A DNA stretch of 64,000 nt from Chitinibacter sp. GC72 (GTDB lineage Bacteria > Pseudomonadota > Gammaproteobacteria > Burkholderiales > Chitinibacteraceae), in the NCBI RefSeq assembly GCF_009760905.1, contig NZ_VIRW01000006.1, positions 62,001-126,000 of the forward strand. Direction: 5' to 3'. Position 1 is the stretch's first letter, and each line of letters opens with the position of its first letter. The notes under the pieces are model-generated. The model was not told the origin of the DNA. It was given only the letters and a program-made list of their open reading frames with translations, and ran no database searches. A program made the translations under genes and the position numbers. This document shows, one piece after another, positions 27,128-34,754 of this stretch.

Positions 27128-27532
27128 GCTTTGCACGCGTCAGCAATCCACCCCCTAAGCTGCAGCGCCCACGCCCGGCCAGCCTGCGTTTTGCTGGACG
27201 CATTGGCGGCAACACGCCATAATTTACCCGCATCAACGGTGCCGTCTGCACCGACACCACGCCCGGCATCAGCAACGGGAATCAAAGCGGGGATCATTTG
27301 GCGGCGCAATACGACACACACCATAAAATCAAAGGGTTACGCCACCTATGCTACTGATGATCGACAAATATGATTGTCGTCCGGCGAATCCCGTGCATGA
27401 CCGAAAAGCCTTATTTTCCTTGCCTTCCCATGTTCGATATGTGCATCATAGTGCGGTCAAATCCATCTATAGCCATAGCGTAACCGTGTAAACCACCGTG
27501 TAACGCTTTAGCTCAAAATTTACACGGTCACC
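27128..27532. promoter_or_regulatory. Non-coding left end of the prophage, with integrase upstream repeats
   Basis: These 400 bp show no gene. At its right side CCGTGTAA occurs twice in direct order (27484-27491, 27496-27503) and once inverted (TTACACGG, 27520-27527), the last ending 5 bases before the integrase start. The repeats could be arm-type integrase sites or an operator for integrase autoregulation. The rest lies between the tRNA terminator and these repeats and shows nothing else. Confidence 0.5.
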
Positions 27533-28723
27533 ATGGCTTTAACCGACTTAAAAATCCGCAGTGCCAAGCCGAAAGAAAAAGCCTATCGGCTAACCGACGC
27601 AGACGGGCTCTATCTCGATGTCCGCACGACTGGCGCCAAAATCTGGCGCTGCCGTTTTTGGATTAGCGGTAAAGAATCGCTGGCCACGCTGGGCGAGTAT
27701 CCAGAGATGGGGCTATCTGCAGCGCGCAAAGAGCGCGATAAAGTCAAAGAGTCGGCAGCTAAAGGCCTGAACGCCAACAAAGAAAAGAAAGCGGCGCTGC
27801 TGATCGAGAAAGTCGAAAAATCGAACACGATGCGCGAAATCGCTGCAGAGTGGATCGAGGAAAATAAGCCACATTGGAGCCCAACTTACCTGCGCCAGGT
27901 AAATACATTCCTAGATCGCGACCTGCTTAATCATGTGGGCGATATGCCGATTAAGGAAGTCAGCAGCGCGCACATTCTAGGCTGCATCCGCAAAATCGAA
28001 GAGCGTGGCGCAAAGTCGATAGCAGTGCTGGTACGCCAGTGGGCGGGCGGGATTTTCCGCTACGCGATTGCCACACTACGCTGCGACGCAGACCCCACCT
28101 ACGCCCTGCGTGGCGCGATTCGCATGCCGCCGCCCAAACATCACGCCCATTTAGACGCCAACGAGCTGCCTGATTTTCTGCGCAAACTCGACCAGTACCA
28201 AGGCTACGGCCTCACCGGCCTTGCGATCAAGCTGCTGATGCTCACCATGGTGCGCACCCAAGAGCTGCGGATGGCCGAATGGAGTGAATTTAATTTCGAG
28301 GCGAAGACGTGGACGATACCAGCTGAAAAAATGAAAATGCGCAGCCCGCATATCGTGCCACTATCCACCCAAGCACTGGACGTCATCGAGCAAATCAAAG
28401 CAGTTCATTTTAGGCACGGTAGCCCATATTTATTTCCGAATATGCGCCGCGCTGATGCCTGCATCACCTCTACCACGCTGCTGCGCGTGATTCAAATGAT
28501 GGGCTACCAAGGCCGCGCCACCGGGCACGGCTTTCGCGCCACCGCCTCAACCATCTTGCACGGCCAAGGCATCAATAGCGACATCATCGAGCGCCAGCTG
28601 GCCCACTTAGAGCGCAACCGGGTCAAAGCGGCCTACAACCACGCCGAGTACATGCCCGAGCGCCGCGACATGCTGCAAAAATGGGCTGATTATCTCGATA
28701 ACGCTCGCCAAATCAAACCCTAA
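27533..28723 (+). CDS. int: Tyrosine integrase, P4 type
   Basis: This 396-residue integrase has an N-terminal DUF4102 arm-binding domain (residues about 1-90, LKIRSAKPKEKAYRLTDADGLYLDV), a core-binding SAM-like domain (about 100-185) and a catalytic domain. The catalytic arginine is in TMVRTQELRMAEW, the H-x-x-R box in GHGFRATAST, and the second His and the tyrosine nucleophile in QLAHLERNRVKAAYNHAEY. It integrates and, with an excisionase not seen here, excises the prophage. The start ATG at 27533 directly follows the repeat cluster. It is 445 bp from the tRNA-Ser gene. Confidence 0.95.
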   Translation: MALTDLKIRSAKPKEKAYRLTDADGLYLDVRTTGAKIWRCRFWISGKESLATLGEYPEMGLSAARKERDKVKESAAKGLNANKEKKAALLIEKVEKSNTMREIAAEWIEENKPHWSPTYLRQVNTFLDRDLLNHVGDMPIKEVSSAHILGCIRKIEERGAKSIAVLVRQWAGGIFRYAIATLRCDADPTYALRGAIRMPPPKHHAHLDANELPDFLRKLDQYQGYGLTGLAIKLLMLTMVRTQELRMAEWSEFNFEAKTWTIPAEKMKMRSPHIVPLSTQALDVIEQIKAVHFRHGSPYLFPNMRRADACITSTTLLRVIQMMGYQGRATGHGFRATASTILHGQGINSDIIERQLAHLERNRVKAAYNHAEYMPERRDMLQKWADYLDNARQIKP

Positions 28724-28749
28724 AGATACACACTGATGTGTATTTTTTC

Positions 28750-28787
28750 TTGCTTAATGTGTATTGATGTGTATAATACATACATCA
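28750..28787 (+). promoter_or_regulatory. hicAB promoter and operator
   Basis: TTGCTT (28750-28755), 16 bp, then TATAAT (28772-28777) make a sigma-70 promoter. The -10 box lies inside the inverted repeat TGATGT...ACATCA (28765-28787). Further ATGTGTAT copies lie at about 28734 and 28757. This suits autoregulation by HicB. Confidence 0.7.
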
Positions 28788-28809
28788 ACAACAAACACAG
28801 AGAGGCCGG

Positions 28810-28992
28810 ATGGATTCAACAACCCTGATCAAAATACTGAAAGCAAACGGGTGGCAGTTAGTGAGTAGTAAAGGCAGCCACCAAACTTTCAAGCACCCTG
28901 ATTTCAAAGAGTTGGTTACAGTGAAACATCCTCAAAAGGACATCCCCACCGGAACACTGAACCAACACCGGAAAAAAGCAGGATTAAAATAG
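28810..28992 (+). CDS. hicA: Type II toxin HicA (mRNA interferase)
   Basis: This 60-residue toxin has the HicA double-stranded RNA-binding-like fold. Its signature is seen in LIKILKANGWQLVSSKGSHQTFKHP, with the catalytic histidine in GSHQTF, and the end VTVKHPQKDIPTGTLNQHRKKAGL. HicA cleaves mRNA and stops translation until neutralised by HicB. GAGG lies five bases before the ATG. The antitoxin gene follows 55 bp downstream. Confidence 0.93.
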   Translation: MDSTTLIKILKANGWQLVSSKGSHQTFKHPDFKELVTVKHPQKDIPTGTLNQHRKKAGLK

Positions 28993-29047
28993 GAGACCGG
29001 CGAAAGCCGGTTGTCCTAGCAGGGTTTTAAATCTCATCGGGAACACC

Positions 29048-29446
29048 ATGAAATATCCGATCGCAATACACAAAGATCCAGACAGCAGCTACGGCGTAAC
29101 GGTGCCGGATGTGCCCGGCTGCTTTTCTGGCGGCGACACACTGGATGAGGCAATGGACAGCGCCAAAGAGGCAATTTTGCTGCATTTATCCACGCTGCTG
29201 CAGGAAAACATGCCTATGCCGGCCTTGCCTGCCGATATTGAAACCCATCAGCAAAATCCCGACTTTGCAGGGGCAATCTGGGCGGTGGTCGATATCGACA
29301 TGTCGAAACTTGATGCCCAGGTTGAGCGCGTGAATATCACTATGCCGCGCTGGGTATTGGCGACCATTGATCAGAACGTAGGCAAAGGGAAACGATCAGC
29401 GTTTTTGGTTGAATCGGCCTTGAAAGCACTAAGTCGAACGGCCTAA
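29048..29446 (+). CDS. hicB: Antitoxin HicB
   Basis: This 132-residue protein has the partial-RNase H-like HicB fold in its N-terminal half (YPIAIHKDPDSSYGVTVPDVPGCFSGGDTLDEAMDSAKEA in pieces) and a C-terminal ribbon-helix-helix DNA-binding part (VNITMPRWVLATIDQN to SAFLVESALKAL). It neutralises HicA and, through the RHH, should repress the operator upstream of hicA. The toxin-first order is the usual hicAB layout. A bidirectional terminator follows. Confidence 0.92.
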   Translation: MKYPIAIHKDPDSSYGVTVPDVPGCFSGGDTLDEAMDSAKEAILLHLSTLLQENMPMPALPADIETHQQNPDFAGAIWAVVDIDMSKLDAQVERVNITMPRWVLATIDQNVGKGKRSAFLVESALKALSRTA

Positions 29447-29451
29447 TAAGA

Positions 29452-29480
29452 AATAAACCCGCTATTGCGGGTTTATTTTT
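29452..29480. terminator. Bidirectional terminator after hicB
   Basis: AAACCCGC / GCGGGTTT stem with a 4-base loop, A-rich on the left and T-rich on the right. It also closes the long minus-strand prophage transcript ending at 29506. Confidence 0.9.
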
Positions 29481-29505
29481 GCCCAAAATCACAGCCTCCA
29501 AATAA

Positions 29506-30798
29506 TTAAGCCGCCTGCGCATCCGGCACGCTCACCCAGTCCGTCACGATCTCAGCCTGGTCGTCGTCCACGTTCACCGCGAAAGGAAACGTAATGCCGT
29601 GCTTGGGGTGAGTGAGCCAGAGCGCTTGGCGGGCGCGTTCAAAGCCGAAGTTATTGGCAAAGGCGTATTCGTCGTAGCCTTTGAGCGAGCCGTTGACGAT
29701 CACGCGCTGGTGATGGATGTACTGGTGCCAGTGGCCGAGCAGCATCACATCGTAGGCCATGTCGATTTGACCATTGCGGCCGCGCTTTTTGTGGTCGCCG
29801 CGCAGGATCGGGCCCAGCGCGCCGATCATGCCATCACCACCCCGGAATTGATCGCCGTGGGTTAATAGGTAACGAGTGCCAAATACACGGTAATACGCAT
29901 CAGGGCCGTCGGGAATGTAGAACGTGACGCGGCTGTCGTTCTCGAAAAGCCGCGCCAGCATCACATACGTGAGCCAGTCGAATGACGTGAAGTTGCGCCC
30001 CTTGGCGCGGATTTTGTGCGTATTGCGGCCATGATTGCCGGACACACACGGCACGAACACCGCGCCGAATTCGTCGGCCAGCGTCTTGATACACCACGCC
30101 AGCACGCCGATCAGATCATCCACCGTCGGCATGATTTCGATTTGATTCGTCGCCTGCAGCTCGTCGTGAATGTCACCAGAAACCATGTCACCGCCCAGCG
30201 CGAACACAATGCCCGGATGGCATGGGCGGGTGAATTCGTTGCGCAGCAGGCCGATGGTTTTTTCGATCAGCGCTTTGGCGCGGCGGTGGGCGATTTCGAG
30301 GTTGTATTCGTTGCAGCCGTTGATCTGGCGCGGGTCAACCACTTCGGCCCAGTGCCAGTCGGAGGCAAACAGCGTGGGCACACCCAAGCTGCCCTCCTCG
30401 ATTTGCGGGTCGATCAGCCACTTGGGCAGCTCGAATTTGGTTTCTGCCAGCTGCAGAATCTTGCGCTTGATGAATTCGGCATCCAGCGTTTCGGCCTGCA
30501 TCGCCTTGATCTGTGCGCGCAGCGTGCGCACCTCGGGATCGACCGCCGCCGCATCCGGTTTGCCGCCCGCAGCGGGCTGGGCAGCATCATTGACCGCAGG
30601 CTTTTTGGGCTGGGGCGCCACTCGCGGGCGATCAATCAAAGCCTTGGGGTCAACGGCCTTGATGCGGTTACGCGAAGCATCCAGTGATTGCCGCGTCACC
30701 CCCAGCGCCTTCGCAACATCCAAAATCAGCGGGTACTCGGCCAGATTGTTCCAAAATTGAACGACACGCTTTTGCGCATCGGTGAGCTTTTCAGCCAT
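29506..30798 (-). CDS. Phage protein: N-terminal helix-turn-helix plus calcineurin-like phosphoesterase
   Basis: In this 430-residue protein, residues about 5-50 resemble a small terminase- or resolvase-like HTH (YPLILDVAKALGVTRQSLDASRNRIK). An Ala/Pro-rich linker and a metallophosphoesterase domain follow, with all metal-site motifs in order: DWH in LFASDWHWAE, GGDMVSGD, SGNHGRN, THGD and LLGHWHQ. It therefore should hydrolyse phosphodiesters, possibly in DNA or nucleotides. It is last in the minus-strand gene row, after the tail genes, in a position where phages often place accessory genes. AAGGA lies six bases before the ATG at 30798, and a terminator hairpin separates it from the upstream gene. 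Confidence 0.8.
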   Translation of the reverse strand: MAEKLTDAQKRVVQFWNNLAEYPLILDVAKALGVTRQSLDASRNRIKAVDPKALIDRPRVAPQPKKPAVNDAAQPAAGGKPDAAAVDPEVRTLRAQIKAMQAETLDAEFIKRKILQLAETKFELPKWLIDPQIEEGSLGVPTLFASDWHWAEVVDPRQINGCNEYNLEIAHRRAKALIEKTIGLLRNEFTRPCHPGIVFALGGDMVSGDIHDELQATNQIEIMPTVDDLIGVLAWCIKTLADEFGAVFVPCVSGNHGRNTHKIRAKGRNFTSFDWLTYVMLARLFENDSRVTFYIPDGPDAYYRVFGTRYLLTHGDQFRGGDGMIGALGPILRGDHKKRGRNGQIDMAYDVMLLGHWHQYIHHQRVIVNGSLKGYDEYAFANNFGFERARQALWLTHPKHGITFPFAVNVDDDQAEIVTDWVSVPDAQAA

Positions 30799-30813
30799 AG
30801 CAATTCCTTGTGA

Positions 30814-30835
30814 CAAAAAAACCGCCCGAAGGCGG
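30814..30835 (-). terminator. Intrinsic terminator upstream of the phosphoesterase gene
   Basis: On the minus strand CCGCC / GGCGG forms a hairpin with a TTCG-type loop followed by seven T. Confidence 0.85.
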
Positions 30836-30840
30836 CTGGG

Positions 30841-30975
30841 TTATTCGAGTCGGCTCACGCAGGCGCAATCCCGTCGGCTCGGCACCACAAACACCAGCCA
30901 GAAGAAAAACATCTGGCCGAGCGCGAAGGCGAAGAAGAGCAGTAAGCTAAATTCAAACGGGGTGATCGTGACCAT
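30841..30975 (-). CDS. 44-residue single-pass membrane protein
   Basis: This small gene has GGAGG six bases before its ATG at 30975, overlapping the upstream gene's 3' end. The protein starts MVTITPFEFSLLLFFAFALG and has one hydrophobic helix with six phenylalanines (residues about 8-32), then a basic tail with two cysteines (RRDCACV). It resembles small phage holin-like or superinfection-type membrane proteins only in general form. The function is unknown. Confidence 0.6.
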   Translation of the reverse strand: MVTITPFEFSLLLFFAFALGQMFFFWLVFVVPSRRDCACVSRLE

Positions 30976-31318
30976 CGTCCACCTCCAAATTCGTTTGTGC
31001 GCAGAAAGCCTGGCACTCGGTCAACGTGGGCGCGGTCAGCTCCGGCCAGCGGCGCGAGTAGTCGAGCTCGCAGCTGGCGTGCAGCAGCTCGGGGTCGGCT
31101 AGTAGATACGGCAGTGACGCGGCAAACTCCGGCACGGCGTAGAACTGCGTCTGGATTTGCACGGCAGGCAATGGGGTATCCCCGCTGTGGCCAACGGGGT
31201 AAACGGCATAGAAGCTATACTCCCCACCCGTGTCTGGGTCGAAAGCCTTGCCGATCTTGGCGCAGATTTCCGTCAGTGACGTCGGCGCGGTCAGCTTGAT
31301 GCTCGCGGTGTAGCTCAT
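30953..31318 (-). CDS. Phage protein of unknown function (tail-end region)
   Basis: This 121-residue soluble protein begins MSYTASIKLTAPTS. It is not recognised. Its ATG overlaps the stop of the preceding 395-residue tail-associated gene as ATGA, and its 3' end overlaps the start of the 44-residue membrane gene by 23 bp. The coupling suggests it acts with the upstream structural protein, for example as a chaperone, but this is only positional inference. An upstream in-frame Met (31369) is rejected because it lies inside the preceding gene. Confidence 0.6.
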   Translation of the reverse strand: MSYTASIKLTAPTSLTEICAKIGKAFDPDTGGEYSFYAVYPVGHSGDTPLPAVQIQTQFYAVPEFAASLPYLLADPELLHASCELDYSRRWPELTAPTLTECQAFCAQTNLEVDDGHDHPV

Positions 31319-32502
31319 AACGTCACCCCCGGAGTCAGGCTGGCAAGATAGCGCTCGATGATCAGGCACTCGGCGTCGGTGAGTGCGGCGGGGAAGTAAG
31401 CAGCGCCGAAAACTAAGCCTTTTGCGGGGCTCAAGCCGCTGTTATTTGCTCCAATCGACAAAGGCCTGATCAACGAGCTATACACATCGGACGCATTTCT
31501 GATTGTTGCCCCATTCTCTCTGACTTTGCGCAAACCAGTGGCCGCTACCGCGCTCAGAATAGAATTGCGGAGCATGCCACCACCATACACTTGCCCCGCC
31601 CCAGTTCCCGTCGCGACGCCGCAGAAAGCAGTTGGGTCGGTGTAAACAGTCATTCCGTTGCTGCCAACACCCTTGGACATAATGTGGCCAGAAACAGCTT
31701 GCTTATCAAAATCCTTCGCAACAATCATCGACTCAGCCGCCACCGCTGGCAACGTAGCCGTAGCGATTGAGTCGTTTGCGCCGTCAAAATCCCACGCCCA
31801 CGTCCATTCCAATACCTCGCGGACGCTGATGCCGTCTACATCAGCCACAGTAGACGCCGCATTAGCCTGAACAACGATTTCTTGAAATGTGCCTGCCGCG
31901 ACTAAAACTTCAGAGTAAACACCAGTCGCGGTACGACTAGCACCGACGGTAGCCCCCATGCGACCCAGATTCACACGAACGATCCCGCTTACATAGTTTT
32001 TAATCTCATAAGTGACTAGGTAATGTTTGCTGTTCACTATTCCGACCGTTTGGTTTGCGTAATTTCCGCTCGCTGGGTTAGCTATCGACAACACACCAAC
32101 ACCCACTGAAAAACCGGATTGCAAAGCCCACCCCGCCGAACCCGCCGAAAAATCGCCATTCGTCACCAGCTCTGGGCCTAGGCGCAGCGGAACACGCCGC
32201 AGCATGGCTTTGTTGGCCGAAGTGGCTTGCGTCATCGGTCGCAAACCATTCAGATCGGTCGCGAATCCGAGCGGCGTATCTGCAGCCGATGCACCAGTCC
32301 CATTTGACTCGACAAAGTTGTACTGCGGGCTGGGCACCCACAAGCTGCCCTGCTTTTGCTGCACCACGGCCAGAGCCTGGGCGAGCAAGCTGGTTTTTAA
32401 TGCGGCGGCGGGATCAACGGCAAAGCCTTTATTCACCGCAAAGCCCGGTTTGATTGCGAAGCCTTTGTTAATGGGAAAGCCCGGCTTGATCGGGAACCCC
32501 AT
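31315..32502 (-). CDS. Phage tail-associated protein with N-terminal hexapeptide repeats
   Basis: This 395-residue protein begins with five near-identical six-residue units (GFPIKP, GFPINK, GFAIKP, GFAVNK, GFAVDP; residues 2-31), mirrored by DNA tandem repeats at about 32410-32500. After about residue 105 (LGPELVTNGDFSAGSAGW) it has a jelly-roll, carbohydrate-binding-like region. A second concanavalin-like region (WAWDFDGANDSI to the end) follows. Such modules are common in phage receptor-binding and tail-tip proteins. It is placed between the lysis genes and the left end, so it could be a surface-binding decoration. Exact function is not assigned. Confidence 0.65.
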   Translation of the reverse strand: MGFPIKPGFPINKGFAIKPGFAVNKGFAVDPAAALKTSLLAQALAVVQQKQGSLWVPSPQYNFVESNGTGASAADTPLGFATDLNGLRPMTQATSANKAMLRRVPLRLGPELVTNGDFSAGSAGWALQSGFSVGVGVLSIANPASGNYANQTVGIVNSKHYLVTYEIKNYVSGIVRVNLGRMGATVGASRTATGVYSEVLVAAGTFQEIVVQANAASTVADVDGISVREVLEWTWAWDFDGANDSIATATLPAVAAESMIVAKDFDKQAVSGHIMSKGVGSNGMTVYTDPTAFCGVATGTGAGQVYGGGMLRNSILSAVAATGLRKVRENGATIRNASDVYSSLIRPLSIGANNSGLSPAKGLVFGAAYFPAALTDAECLIIERYLASLTPGVTL

Positions 32503-32504
32503 GA

Positions 32505-32834
32505 TTACACCCGCGCCTGCACGTTGACGGTTGTGCCCGCGCCGATGGCGGTGACACTGAAGCGATAAAAGCCGCTGAGCGTGACTTTTTCGCTGTAGGA
32601 TTCAACAACATTTGAACCGCTCAGAGCCAGCGGCGCAGGCAGAATCGACACTTCTTTGGCCGGATCGCCGTCGGGCGAGACCAGAATATCGACTGTGGCT
32701 GAGAGCGCGCCTGATGCCGATGCAATCACCCAAAAATTGACCGGCACATCGATGCGCGTGGGCGTGCCACCACCATCGGCAATACCGATTGCAGTGCGCG
32801 TGCCGAGATTAAATAAGTAGCCTGGATAGCTCAT
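32505..32834 (-). CDS. Small beta-rich phage structural protein
   Basis: This 109-residue protein is rich in Ser, Thr, Val and Ala with no charged helices, suggesting a beta-sandwich (YSEKVTLSGFYRFSVTAIGAGTTVNV at the end, in pieces). It is not recognised by name. Its ATG overlaps the stop of the i-spanin gene (ATGA at 32831-32834), and the tail-associated 395-residue gene follows two bases downstream. It may be a tail or decoration protein working with that neighbour. Confidence 0.6.
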   Translation of the reverse strand: MSYPGYLFNLGTRTAIGIADGGGTPTRIDVPVNFWVIASASGALSATVDILVSPDGDPAKEVSILPAPLALSGSNVVESYSEKVTLSGFYRFSVTAIGAGTTVNVQARV

Positions 32835-33343
32835 GGTGCTGCCCCTGTAATGATTGAAACGTAGTCTTGCAATGCGGTCAGTTGCCGGATGGCGATGTCG
32901 CCGTCGGCCGTGATGCTGATAAGGTCTGCAGAAGTCTCGCCGTCAAGTTCGCATCGCGCTTCTGCATTAACGCTGCTGGCGGCGGCTGAATCGAAGGCGC
33001 CGAGGGTGGCGGGCTTTGCGGGTTTTGCATACAGCCGCACAGCACGAGTGCGAGCATCACGCAGCAGTTTGTCGATTTCGGTCTGTGCATCGGTCATTTC
33101 CTTCTGATGTTGGGCATCAAGCGCGGCCGCTTTGCTGGCCTGCAGCTTGTCCCGCGTGCGCTGCGCGGCTTGGGCGTCTAGCCGGGCTTGCTGCTCAGCC
33201 GCGATGCGCTTGGTGTCTTTGAGCTGCCAGCTTTTTTCTGTCTGCGTCGAACCCAGCCACGCACCGCCCAATGCAGCAGCGACGAGCAGGCCTACACCGA
33301 GCAGGATTTTGTACGGCGTGGGAATAAGGCTGATCTTGAACAT
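32831..33343 (-). CDS. i-spanin (Rz-like inner-membrane lysis protein)
   Basis: This 170-residue protein has one N-terminal membrane anchor (residues about 12-30, ILLGVGLLVAAALGGAWLG). A long charged coiled coil (about 35-110, many Gln, Arg, Lys, Ala) extends into the periplasm, the Rz layout. With an outer-membrane partner it fuses the two membranes in the last step of lysis. The partner gene is nested out of frame inside it (32878-33090). It follows the holin and endolysin genes on the same strand, completing the lysis cassette. Confidence 0.85.
   Translation of the reverse strand: MFKISLIPTPYKILLGVGLLVAAALGGAWLGSTQTEKSWQLKDTKRIAAEQQARLDAQAAQRTRDKLQASKAAALDAQHQKEMTDAQTEIDKLLRDARTRAVRLYAKPAKPATLGAFDSAAASSVNAEARCELDGETSADLISITADGDIAIRQLTALQDYVSIITGAAP
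32878..33090 (-). CDS. o-spanin (Rz1-like lipoprotein) nested within the Rz gene
   Basis: This 70-residue protein is fully embedded in another frame of the i-spanin gene, as in lambda. It starts MHRPKSTNCCVMLALVLCGC; the lipobox LCGC gives lipidation at Cys20. A proline-rich mature part follows (SPPPSAPSIQPPPAAL), the hallmark of Rz1. The product should be an outer-membrane lipoprotein binding the i-spanin. The overlap is easily missed by gene finders. Confidence 0.8.
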   Translation of the reverse strand: MHRPKSTNCCVMLALVLCGCMQNPQSPPPSAPSIQPPPAALMQKRDANLTARLLQTLSASRPTATSPSGN

Positions 33344-33435
33344 TCGTTCGATACCTTTTTAAGCAAGCCAATAGACGCCAAGCCCTACGCGGGTGCTGCG
33401 ATGCAGCGGGCAAAGTTATCCACTGGCTTTGTGAG

Positions 33436-33894
33436 TTAAAACCGCAAGAAGCCCTTGCAATCGGCGATCTTTCGCTTGCGCCGCGCCACTTCAAAGCCCT
33501 CGCGTGAGCCCTCATCGTTGGTATTGCCTTCGATGGTGAAGACATAAATCCCGATCACGGCTTCCACAATGCCGGTATGCCCCTTGCCGCCGCCAAAATC
33601 CATAATGAATACATCACCCGCCTGTGGCGCACCTTGCACGCGATGAGCCTTGGCTTGGTTCCACATCGCTAACACGCCGCCAGTACGCGGCACGGGGTTG
33701 CTGATCTTGAGCTGGCTGGCCGCCTGCATAAATTTTGCGTACACGAAAGCCGCGCACCACGCCGCCGGAAAACCAACCCCCACCGCGGCCAGCAGACCTT
33801 TGACGTAATCACCCCAATTGCTGCCCTTGGGCACTTCGCCCTTACCCTCGTCGGCCACGGCCAGCTTTAATGCTGCATCACTCAGCTTGCTCAT
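33436..33894 (-). CDS. Endolysin, CHAP-domain cysteine hydrolase
   Basis: This 152-residue protein is a single CHAP-like domain. The nucleophile is Cys47 in FPAAWCAAFVYAKF, the histidine is in GKGHTGIVEAV and the polar residue in TIEGNTNDEG. CHAP enzymes cut peptide or amide bonds in peptidoglycan. There is no signal sequence, so it needs the holin. The ATG at 33894 lies inside the holin gene's 3' end (17-bp overlap), and the spanin pair follows 93 bp downstream. The longer frame to 34020 is a shadow of the holin gene. Confidence 0.85.
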   Translation of the reverse strand: MSKLSDAALKLAVADEGKGEVPKGSNWGDYVKGLLAAVGVGFPAAWCAAFVYAKFMQAASQLKISNPVPRTGGVLAMWNQAKAHRVQGAPQAGDVFIMDFGGGKGHTGIVEAVIGIYVFTIEGNTNDEGSREGFEVARRKRKIADCKGFLRF

Positions 33895-34198
33895 CACTTG
33901 TCCTCTTGTTGATCCAACCTTTTTTTTCCAGAAACAGCCGGGCCCAGTGCTCGACCCCAGACTGACCCAGCGTGCCCAGCCCACAAGCCACCCCCACCAG
34001 GGCGAGTGATGGCGCAGCAAACCACAGCAGCAGTGCCAGTGCCGTCATGCCCAGCACGCCGTTCAGCACCGCGCGCCCGAGCAACACTTTCCAATTCGGC
34101 GCCGCGCCCGTCGCCAGCGCCCGCGCGACCGGCACAATGGCGGCCACCACAAACAGCAGCCCAATCGTTTCCCAAAAATTTTTGATTTCTTCGCTCAT
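33878..34198 (-). CDS. Holin
   Basis: This 106-residue membrane protein has about three hydrophobic segments (IGLLFVVAAIVPVARALA; VLNGVLGMTALALLLWFAA; SLALVGVACGLGTLG) and a charged, lysine-rich C terminus, like class I holins such as the LydA group. It would permeabilise the inner membrane and release the endolysin encoded by the next, overlapping gene. A strong terminator hairpin lies between it and the tail-fibre assembly gene upstream. Confidence 0.8.
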   Translation of the reverse strand: MSEEIKNFWETIGLLFVVAAIVPVARALATGAAPNWKVLLGRAVLNGVLGMTALALLLWFAAPSLALVGVACGLGTLGQSGVEHWARLFLEKKGWINKRTSDEQAE

Positions 34199-34213
34199 TA
34201 CGCCTCCCGGACG

Positions 34214-34239
34214 TAAAAAAACCCGCTCGATTGAGCGGG
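34214..34239 (-). terminator. Intrinsic terminator before the lysis cassette
   Basis: CCCGCTC / GAGCGGG stem with a 4-base loop, followed on the minus strand by seven T. Confidence 0.88.
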
Positions 34240-34244
34240 CGGGT

Positions 34245-34754
34245 TTACTTGATTTGATAGTCGAGCAAGGCGACCCCACTCAAGGCTGCGATTTCATCTT
34301 TCATTTCTCGCTGCCGCGCATGGATCGCTGCGCCACGCTGCACGACTACACTCCATAACTGCTGCAACCCAGCGATGTCCATCGCCACATTTACATTGTC
34401 GGCACTCGTCCAGTACCCCAGTGGGTTTGATCCCGCAAGCAAAGCAGACTGAATGCGATCTCGCGCAGCTTGGTCGGTATCCCAGCGATGCCCCATGTGA
34501 TCAACACCACCGTTCTCTTGCTGGTCGCGCCAGCGCTGGATTTGGCGGTGCAAGTCAGCCCGCAAGGCTTCGTCGGATATTGTGTACGGCGCAATTTCAC
34601 CATAGTCACCCGCCACCGCCGCCGCGTATATTTCGCGGCCCATTATTTCTGTGTCGTCTGGTGTCGCGGTGAACGGAATCCAGCCCAATAAATGATGCTC
34701 AATTTCGCAATCAATCCCGCCCGTGCTGTTGTGTTTCGGATTTTTGATCTTCAT
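34245..34754 (-). CDS. Tail-fibre assembly-type protein (DUF4376)
   Basis: This 169-residue protein has a C-terminal DUF4376-like domain (RDRIQSALLAGSNPLGYWTSADNVNVAMDIAGLQQL), found in phage tail-fibre assembly proteins and at the ends of fibre operons. The N-terminal part contains the bacteriophage-type start KIKNPKHNSTGGIDCEIEH. It lies directly after the fibre gene (stop and start adjacent at 34754/34755), which supports a chaperone role in folding or attaching the fibre. Confidence 0.72.
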   Translation of the reverse strand: MKIKNPKHNSTGGIDCEIEHHLLGWIPFTATPDDTEIMGREIYAAAVAGDYGEIAPYTISDEALRADLHRQIQRWRDQQENGGVDHMGHRWDTDQAARDRIQSALLAGSNPLGYWTSADNVNVAMDIAGLQQLWSVVVQRGAAIHARQREMKDEIAALSGVALLDYQIK

